Below, piece by piece: positions 13,869 to 18,699 of a stretch of 18,699 bases of DNA. The stretch is from JAGQTE01 sp964648005 (lineage in GTDB: Bacteria > Actinomycetota > Acidimicrobiia > Acidimicrobiales > Acidimicrobilacustridaceae), in NCBI GenBank assembly GCA_964648005.1, contig CAZYKR010000060.1, forward strand, positions 1-18,699, given 5' to 3'. The notes beneath the pieces are model-generated. The model made no database searches and was not told the DNA's origin. It saw only the letters and a program-made list of their open reading frames with translations. Each line of letters starts with the position of its first letter. Position 1 is the stretch's first letter. The translations under genes were made by a program, and so were the position numbers.

Positions 13869-15856
13869 CTACCAGCCCCAGGCCGCGTCAGAGTCGTCGA
13901 GGCGTGGCAGGCGTGCGGCCTCGGTGCACATCCAACGGCGCAGGGCCAACGTGGCCTCGACGTCGTTGCGGTTGTACGTCAACAGCCGGTCGCGGTTGGC
14001 GTCGCGCACTGCCGGGTCGGTTGCGTCGACCGCTAGGTCGTGCCACCCCATCGACTGCTCGCCACCGGCGTCGTCGTCCTCCCACGCGAACCCGGCCATG
14101 GGCGCCAACGCCTTGAGCCCCATGCTGCCGCCGGTGACGATGCTGGCCTGCGCCACCCGCAGCAGGTCCACCCACCCGGCGCTGCGCACCAGCGCCTCGA
14201 CCTGATCGGCCCGACCGGGTGATGCCAGCGGTGATGCCGCCAGCCGCCGCAGCTCCCCCGCCTCGGCCCGGTCGTTGAAGCAGTACACGCACCACGACCG
14301 GCCCGCCGCCACCAGCGCCGACTGCACGTCGTCGAGCCAGTCCATGAGCTGCTCGAACACTGCGACCTCGGCCGGATGGTCGAGGCGCTCCCAGGTGACG
14401 AAGGCGCGATAGCCCTCCGGGACCAGGCCGGTGCCGGCACGATCGGTGACGAGCGCGCCCCACAGGTAGACACCGGCCTCGGTCGACTCGAGGTCGAGGT
14501 CGATTTCGATGTCGCCGCGCGGCACGGCCACGGCGCTGCGGCCCCGCGCCAACATGGCGGGCGCCTCCGCCAGCCGGGCGCGGGCGGTGTCGATCGAGGG
14601 TGCCAGGGGGCCGACGTCGACACCGGTGTAGGTGGCGACCCGCCGGTCGAGCCGCCGGAGGTCTCCGACGGTGACGACGCCGGCAGCATCCAGGTGGGCC
14701 GTCGCCGCCTCGGCCCCGTCGCCGCAGATGGCGTCGACCAGCTCGCCGAGCGGCGCATCGTCGTCGAGCCCGCCGTCGGGTGCGTCGGCGGCGGCGAGCA
14801 GGCCGGCGACGTCGACCTGCTGGTCGACGAGCATGGCGCTGCGGTGATCGAGCCCGGCCAGGTCGGCGATGGTCGCCACGCCGCGCTCGCGATGACGCTT
14901 CCACCGGTTCCACCCGAAGCGGGGCAGCAGGCTGATGTCGTGGCGCGCCTCGAGCTCGGCCCGGCACGATGCCCACCAGGGGCACGAGCTGCACTCACCG
15001 ATGCGGACCGGCACGACCAGCAACGGCACGGAGGGGTCGGCGGCGTGTGCCTGCGCCGTGGCGACGACGTCGAGCCGGAAGCCGTACTCGAAGTCGTAGA
15101 CCGCCATCGTCGAGCGGACCTTGGTGCCTTCGCTCGTCGACGGGGTGGTCCACAGCGGGGCGTCGAGGTCGTACCAGACGACGATGCCGTCGGTCCCGAT
15201 CACCCCGCCGACGTTGGACGAAGCAGCCTGCCCGCACGCCTCGAGCATGCGACGCAGGTGCGCCAACTGCAGCAGGTCCCCCTTGCGCTTGGCCGCCACC
15301 AACGGCTCGGCGTCGACGCCGTCCCCGGGGCGGGCCATGACATCGTCGAGCGGCCCGGCGGCCTGCAACCACGGCGCCGCCAGGCTCGACACCACCGGGA
15401 CGATCGGCGTGCCGGACCGGGGGCGCTCCAGGGTGCGATGCATCGCCACCTCGATCGGGTGATACCCCCCGCCGCCCGCTGCCACCAGCACGGCCGGATC
15501 GCCGCGCCGCCGGCCGTGCTCGTCGTCGGGCAGGCGGCCCCCGACGATGACCGGTGCGCCCGCCGCCATGGCCTCGACCGTGGCAGCGCTGCGCTGGTCG
15601 GCCGTGCCGGCGGGGACGGCGACGGCGTCCGGATGCGCCTCGACCAGCGTCGCCACGATGTCGGCGACGAACCGGTCAGATAGCTCGAGGCGCCGCGCGA
15701 CCGTCGCCGGGGTCGGTGCCGGCTGTGGGCGCATCTCGCCAGGCGATGCGGTCACCGCTTCGGCCGCGCCCGCATCGGCGGTCTCAGCCACGCCGGCCAG
15801 CGCATCCCACTGGGCGCGCACCGGGCACCGCTTCGCCACCTGCCCGCGTTGCGGCG
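13869..15856 (-). CDS. TM0106-type RecB-like nuclease (5' end lost in assembly gap)
   Basis: At least 662 codons of a putative DNA nuclease. The N-terminal half is a RecB/Cas4-like PD-(D/E)XK domain with an iron-sulfur cysteine set: one Cys near the start (AKRCPVRAQWD) and three in GECSSCPWWASCR (about 14963-14999), the AddB/Cas4 arrangement. Between them lies YEFGFRLDVVA. The middle has a helix-hairpin-helix-like part (GVATIADLAGLDH). The C-terminal part is an RNase H-fold exonuclease domain: DIEIDLDLES (about 14488-14517), CFNDRAE, and YNRNDVEATLALRRWM near the end. This is the order of the TM0106 family. The frame stays open from the GTG at 15839 through 15856 into the Ns, and AKRCP normally lies some residues inside the protein, so the true start is missing. 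The biological role is undefined; repair or defence are both plausible. Confidence 0.83.
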
Positions 15857-15866
15857 NNNNNNNNNN
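15857..15866. other. Assembly gap (10 Ns)
   Basis: Ten undetermined bases. A run of exactly ten is often a placeholder, so the true distance between the two sides is unknown. The gap removes the start of the nuclease gene and perhaps other sequence; the two flanks need not be adjacent in the genome. Confidence 0.95.
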
Positions 15867-16017
15867 ACCCCCGAGACATCCAGCCGTGCGTTCAGCACGC
15901 CGTCAGCCTGGCACAGCCCTGTGACGGTCCTCCTCGGGGCCGTGAGGAACGCGGCCGTGGGCTGCGCCGTCGGCTCGTCACACCGACCTCGCATGCGCGG
16001 TTTCGATTCTCCATCGG

Positions 16018-16037
16018 ATGTTGTACGGTGACAACAT
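16018..16037. promoter_or_regulatory. Leaderless promoter overlapped by a 20-bp palindrome
   Basis: ATGTTGT (16018-16024), six bases, ACAACAT (16031-16037): perfect 7-bp arms. The -10 hexamer TACGGT (16024-16029) sits in the middle, and six bases later comes the ATG at 16036, so the transcription start is probably the A of the start codon. A weak -35 TTTCGA (16001-16006) is 17 bases upstream. A repressor dimer on the palindrome would block both -10 and start site; the TetR gene 0.8 kb away is a possible but unproven candidate. Confidence 0.5.
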
Positions 16038-16218
16038 GTCGAACCCGTCCCGTACCGATGGCAAGCGAGTCGAGACCCAGCAAGAGCTGCGCATCGAGCT
16101 GGCGCAGCTGCGCGCCGACCTCCGAATCGAGATGGCGAGCCTTCGAGCTGACCTCCGCACGGAGATGGCCACCCGCCGGGGCGACCTCCGAACGGAGATG
16201 GCAAGACTCCGCCACTGA
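16036..16218 (+). CDS. Small hendecad-repeat coiled-coil protein
   Basis: A 60-residue protein made almost wholly of 11-residue repeats: a partial unit (LRIELAQ, 18-24) and three full units LRADLRIEMAS, LRADLRTEMAT and RRGDLRTEMAR, ending in LRH. An 11-residue period with Leu and Met/Ile at core positions gives a nearly straight coiled coil, so it should form rod-like oligomers. Related repeat proteins in bacteria often carry a C-terminal membrane helix after the repeats; here the stop comes first, so it is either a soluble rod or a truncated relative. ATG 16036 is chosen over the in-frame ATG 16018 because the -10 lies between them. Its function is unknown. Confidence 0.65.
   Translation: MSNPSRTDGKRVETQQELRIELAQLRADLRIEMASLRADLRTEMATRRGDLRTEMARLRH
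16108..16206 (+). repeat. Three tandem 33-bp repeats coding the hendecads
   Basis: Units at 16108-16140, 16141-16173 and 16174-16206 share gacctccg and gagatggc blocks in register; a partial unit precedes them (16087-16107). Conservation at the DNA level, including third positions, points to fairly recent unit duplication. Confidence 0.8.
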
Positions 16219-16257
16219 CCGGCGGTGCGCCGGCATGGCCAGGCCGGCCCGCCGGCC
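16219..16257. terminator. Two GC-rich hairpins between convergent genes
   Basis: The first hairpin, CCGGCG-GTG-CGCCGG (16219-16233), starts directly after the coiled-coil stop; the second, GGCCGGC-CC-GCCGGCC (16242-16257), follows nine bases later and lies 25 bases beyond the stop of the convergent membrane-protein gene. There is no T-tract. Together they form a likely bidirectional transcription end. Confidence 0.5.
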
Positions 16258-16282
16258 GAGACGACCGGGATGGCCGGTCAGG

Positions 16283-16732
16283 TCACCCGGCGAGCGGGTG
16301 CTTGATGCCGAACTCGGCGAAGATCGCCAGCTGATCCGGCGTGGGGGGCCCGGGCTGACCGACGGCGAACACCGCCGGGTTCGCCCGGTCGTACCACGCC
16401 GGCCAGGTGTCGCCCATGCGCGGCATGTTCGTCTGCATCAGGAACATCTCCTTCGACGCACCGAACGGCGCGGTGCCATCGAGGGGCTGGAGGCTGAAGT
16501 CGACGCGACACCCGATGTTGATGTTGTTGACGACCATCCCGGTCGGCGTGACCGCCAGCACGGTCGCTCGGGCTTTGGCCCCCGTCGCCATGAGCTGGTT
16601 GATGGTCTCGACGTCCTTCTTGGACGGGCCGAACGCCTTGCGGGCCTTCATCAGCATCGGCACGGCGATGACCAGCGCCACCACGAAGCTCAACACGATG
16701 ATCACGATCGTCATGGTCATGGCAGATCCCAT
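16283..16732 (-). CDS. Hypothetical membrane-anchored protein
   Basis: A 149-residue protein with one strongly hydrophobic N-terminal helix (TMTIVIIVLSFVVALVIAVPMLM, about residues 6-28) followed by a basic stretch (KARKAFGPSKK), which by the positive-inside rule puts the rest in the cytoplasm. The soluble part has a probable small beta domain: GAKARATVLAVTPTGMVVNNIN..CRVDFSLQP, resembling the strand pattern of short domains found in actinobacterial membrane proteins that discuss no enzyme motif. I assign no function. The start is uncertain: ATG 16732 has no Shine-Dalgarno, while ATG 16720 has GGGA six bases upstream and would shorten the protein by four residues. The gene is separated from the TetR gene upstream by about 60 bases and could share its transcript. 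Confidence 0.7.
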   Translation of the reverse strand: MGSAMTMTIVIIVLSFVVALVIAVPMLMKARKAFGPSKKDVETINQLMATGAKARATVLAVTPTGMVVNNINIGCRVDFSLQPLDGTAPFGASKEMFLMQTNMPRMGDTWPAWYDRANPAVFAVGQPGPPTPDQLAIFAEFGIKHPLAG

Positions 16733-16791
16733 GCGCAGCAGCTTGGCACGGCATCTCCACTCGTGCCGAGGATCCGGCGCTGCTACGGCCG

Positions 16792-17472
16792 TCAGCCGGT
16801 GCGGGCACCGGCGATGGCCTCGGCTGCCGTCCCGGCGGCGACGAACAGCGCGGCGATGTCCTCGACCAGTTCGTCGTCGGGCACCGCCAGCTCGCCGTGC
16901 ACCCAGCGCAGCATCAACTCGGCGAACCCGCCCACGATCATCGTCGCCGTGATCTCGACGACCGGGTCCAGGCTCCCGTCGTCGGGCTGCTGCTCGGCGG
17001 CCTCACGCACCAATCCGGTGGCCAGACCGCGCATCGCCTCCATGCGCCTGCGGGCCAGAGCCTCGTTGCCCAAGCCCTCCAGGTACAGCACCCGCGGCCG
17101 GCGAGGGTCCTCCACGAAGTGCGCGACCAGGGCGCCGACCACGGCGCGGCTCCGAGCGAGCGGGTCCTCGGAAGCCGCTTCCTGCGCCGACAGCATCACC
17201 GTCATCGCCTCGACGGCGGCGCGGTCGTACACCGCGACGAGCAGCTCGTCGAGGTCGGCGAACGACTCGTAGAAGTAGCGGGGGTTCAGGCGAGCCATCT
17301 CGCAGACCCCGCGCACCGTGGTGCCGGCCGCACCGGCGGTCCCCAGCAGCTCGTACGCCGTGTCGAGCAGCAGATCCCGGCGCTCGCGGCGGCGCTCATC
17401 GGGTTGCTTGCCGCTCCAACGGCTCGGGGTGCGTGCTGCCACGGGTCCGATGTTGGCAGACCCGGCGCACAC
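16792..17472 (-). CDS. TetR-family transcriptional regulator
   Basis: A 226-residue repressor-type regulator. The N-terminal HTH is clear: LLLDTAYELLGTAGAAGTTV then RGVCEMARLNPRYFYESFADLDELLVAVYD, the standard TetR helix 1-4 pattern with YFY at the recognition helix end. The C-terminal ligand-binding helices carry no recognisable ligand signature. The first 20 or so residues look disordered; a GTG at 17442 would give a 216-residue protein of more usual form, and neither start has a good ribosome site. It is divergent from the AhpD-like gene across 76 bases, the common arrangement for a TetR protein that controls its neighbour, so the AhpD-like gene is the first target to consider. Confidence 0.87.
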   Translation of the reverse strand: MCAGSANIGPVAARTPSRWSGKQPDERRRERRDLLLDTAYELLGTAGAAGTTVRGVCEMARLNPRYFYESFADLDELLVAVYDRAAVEAMTVMLSAQEAASEDPLARSRAVVGALVAHFVEDPRRPRVLYLEGLGNEALARRRMEAMRGLATGLVREAAEQQPDDGSLDPVVEITATMIVGGFAELMLRWVHGELAVPDDELVEDIAALFVAAGTAAEAIAGARTG

Positions 17473-17482
17473 CCAATGGCTC

Positions 17483-17488
17483 TAGCCT
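17483..17488 (+). promoter_or_regulatory. -10 candidate in the TetR/AhpD-like divergent region
   Basis: TAGCCT on the plus strand lies inside the palindrome GGCTCTAGCC (17478-17488 region), which reads GGCTAGAGCC on the other strand, so overlapping -10-like elements point both ways. A plus-strand start here would leave a leader of about 55 bases carrying the GAGGAG site. Confidence 0.35.
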
Positions 17489-17548
17489 GCGTCGGCCACC
17501 ACCGCCCGACGTGGTGGACCGCCGGCCGACCGACCCGAGGAGCCCGTC

Positions 17549-18205
17549 ATGCCCCGCCTGTCCCAGGTGCCCCGATCCGATGACAACGCCCCGATCGTCA
17601 CGATCATGTACGACCTGCTCTTCGGCCCCGGCCGCGACCCGGTCGCCGATCCCGGGACGTCGACCGGCACACCGGGCGACTGGTGGACGGTGTTCGCCCT
17701 GGTCCCCGACGTGCTCCAGCACTGCGTCGACGGCTTCGGCCTCTACCAGAGCCCCAAGCGCCACCTCGACCCGAAGCTGCGCGAGCTGGGCCAGACCCGC
17801 GCCGGCTGGGCGCGCGGCAGCCAGTTCGTCTTCTCGCAGCACTGCAAGTCGTGCCGAGCCATCGGCATGTCCGAGGCCCAGATCGAGGCCATCCCCCACT
17901 GGCAGGTGGCCGACTGCTTCGACGAGCGTGAGCGTGCCGTGCTCGCCTACACCGACGCCCTCGTCTACGACGGCGGCCGTGTCGCCGACGGCGTCTTCGA
18001 GGCGTTGCGCACCCACCTCAGCGAGGAGGAGATCCTCGAGCTGACGTACATCACCTCGCTGTACGAGATGCACGCCACGATGTGCCGAGCGCTGCGGGTC
18101 GAGTTCGACGACCGCGACGAGCCGATCGTCGAGGTGATCGGCCCCGAAGGCGTCTCGGCCCTCGACGTCGGCCGCTCGATCAGCCTCCCCGCCGACGACG
18201 CCTGA
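17549..18205 (+). CDS. AhpD-like / carboxymuconolactone-decarboxylase-fold protein
   Basis: A 218-residue helical protein of the AhpD/CMD superfamily, which includes thiol-dependent peroxidases and decarboxylases. The core segment is LRELGQTRAGWARGSQFVFSQ (split here: the helix before the active site) followed by HCKSC (Cys99, Cys102) and IGMSEAQIEAIPHW, then a helix with ERAVLAYTDALVYDGG and SEEEILELTYITSLYEM, all typical. The CxxC pair fits a redox site, but the His that follows it in AhpD peroxidases is absent (Gly106 or Arg103 lies there), so peroxidase activity is uncertain. ATG 17549 has GAGGAG six bases upstream. The divergent TetR gene probably regulates it. No signal peptide is visible. 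Confidence 0.8.
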   Translation: MPRLSQVPRSDDNAPIVTIMYDLLFGPGRDPVADPGTSTGTPGDWWTVFALVPDVLQHCVDGFGLYQSPKRHLDPKLRELGQTRAGWARGSQFVFSQHCKSCRAIGMSEAQIEAIPHWQVADCFDERERAVLAYTDALVYDGGRVADGVFEALRTHLSEEEILELTYITSLYEMHATMCRALRVEFDDRDEPIVEVIGPEGVSALDVGRSISLPADDA

Positions 18206-18219
18206 ACCTGCCACCCAAC

Positions 18220-18271
18220 CGTTCTGGCAGTGAACTCGCGCCACCGACGACGCGGATTCGCTACCAGAACG
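18220..18271. repeat. Long imperfect inverted repeat between convergent genes
   Basis: CGTTCTGG (18220-18227) is matched by CCAGAACG (18264-18271), and the match continues inward: comparing 21 bases of one arm with the reverse complement of the other gives 17 identities, all four differences being transitions. About ten bases remain as loop. It lies between the AhpD-like stop (18205) and the LLM stop (18287), so it could be a bidirectional terminator or a dispersed palindromic element. Confidence 0.55.
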
Positions 18272-18286
18272 AGCGGTCACGAGCGG

Positions 18287-18699
18287 TCAGCGGGTCTGGA
18301 GGGGCAGCACCGTCTCGGCCAGGCCTTCGAGCTCGGCACGCCAGGTCGTCGGCTCGTCCACCGGGACGACGACGAACTTCGATGCGCCGGCATCGACGAG
18401 CTCGACGAGCCGGGCCCGCAGCGCGTCGTACCCGACCGGGATGAGGTCGGCCGCCCGCTTGTCGGGCTGGCGGGCCTCGATCGCCGCCACAACGGCATCG
18501 GGCAGCGGCGCCTTGGCGTAGGCGACGAGGGCGCCCCAATGCTCGGGGTCCATCGTGCGTCCCGCCTCGGCCGCCGCCTCGCGCACCACCGGGATACCGG
18601 CGGCCACATCGGCCGCATCGCAGAACGACGGCAGCCACCCGTCACCGAGCCGGCCGCAGCGTCGCAGCTCCGAACGCGCCCGACCGCCGAGCCACAGGT
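18287..18699 (-). CDS. LLM-class oxidoreductase, C-terminal part (5' end outside window)
   Basis: The C-terminal 136 or so codons of a second luciferase-like oxidoreductase; the frame is open to the right edge, so the start is not seen. LWLGGRARSELRRCGRLGDGW matches the conserved WLGG.....RA...GDGW strand-helix of F420-dependent LLM enzymes, and DALRARLVELVDAGASKFVVVPV is the usual final barrel strand. It differs clearly from the other LLM protein in the window, so this is not a recent duplicate. The GTG at 18607 is internal, because family sequence continues upstream of it. It is convergent with the AhpD-like gene. Its substrate is unknown. Confidence 0.82.
   Translation of the reverse strand, partial: LWLGGRARSELRRCGRLGDGWLPSFCDAADVAAGIPVVREAAAEAGRTMDPEHWGALVAYAKAPLPDAVVAAIEARQPDKRAADLIPVGYDALRARLVELVDAGASKFVVVPVDEPTTWRAELEGLAETVLPLQTR

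Noticed and set aside
13888..15683. Long open frames on both strands inside the RecB-like nuclease gene
   Set aside because: All are frame shadows with biased composition; only the minus-strand frame ending at 13869 shows the Fe-S cysteines and RNase H motifs.
15995..16014. GGTTTCGATTCTCC resembling a tRNA T-arm
   Set aside because: The five stem pairs around the TTCGATT loop do not form, and there is no acceptor or anticodon arm on either side.

Overview
This is a GC-rich (roughly 70% by eye) window from an actinobacterium. Markers are a mycothiol-dependent MDMPI-fold enzyme, two luciferase-like oxidoreductases of the type that usually use coenzyme F420, strong G/C preference at third codon positions, and many apparently leaderless promoters. 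An Acidimicrobiia-like lineage is a guess, not a demonstration. A run of ten Ns at 15857-15866 shows that the sequence is a draft or metagenome scaffold. Genes are dense; no gene-free stretch exceeds 300 bases. I found no rRNA, tRNA, CRISPR array, insertion sequence or phage gene.

Layout. 1-1630: 3' part of recD (+). 1693-4860: minus-strand SDR oxidoreductase, then a class III aminotransferase overlapping an APH-type kinase by 4 bases. 4920-8616: plus-strand run of a DMFase-large-subunit-like protein, an exported rhodanese, a MetF-like reductase, an acidic hypothetical protein and a small hypothetical protein. 8653-11334: minus-strand set of a ClpX-type zinc-finger/HTH protein, an LLM oxidoreductase and a Tat-lipoprotein flavin amine oxidase. 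11467-12791: minus-strand 2-oxoglutarate/Fe(II) oxygenase, coupled by a one-base stop/start overlap to a formaldehyde-activating enzyme (Fae) homologue. 12973-13827: MDMPI-fold enzyme (+). 13869-15856: TM0106-type RecB-like nuclease (-), its start lost in the gap. 16036-18699: tiny hendecad coiled-coil gene, membrane protein, TetR regulator, AhpD-like protein and a second LLM oxidoreductase that runs off the end.

The most striking item is the amine oxidase at 8653-10116. Its segments are in circularly permuted order: the block that normally closes the protein (W..DP..GGTYS, AGEATS, GAL.SGRRAAEQ) sits at the N-terminus behind a Tat/lipobox signal, and the protein ends where that block would normally begin. 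The oxygenase-Fae pair is second: it suggests an oxidative demethylase whose formaldehyde product is captured by a co-translated partner. A loose one-carbon and amine theme (DMFase-like, MetF-like, Fae, mycothiol enzyme, amine oxidase) runs through the window, but the genes lie in separate operons and the link is inference.

Regulation. Six genes have a TANNNT -10 hexamer only 6-8 bases before the ATG, which indicates leaderless transcripts and fixes several starts. Others (7779, 12791, 12973, 17549) have clear Shine-Dalgarno sequences. Most convergent gene pairs are separated by short GC-rich hairpins.
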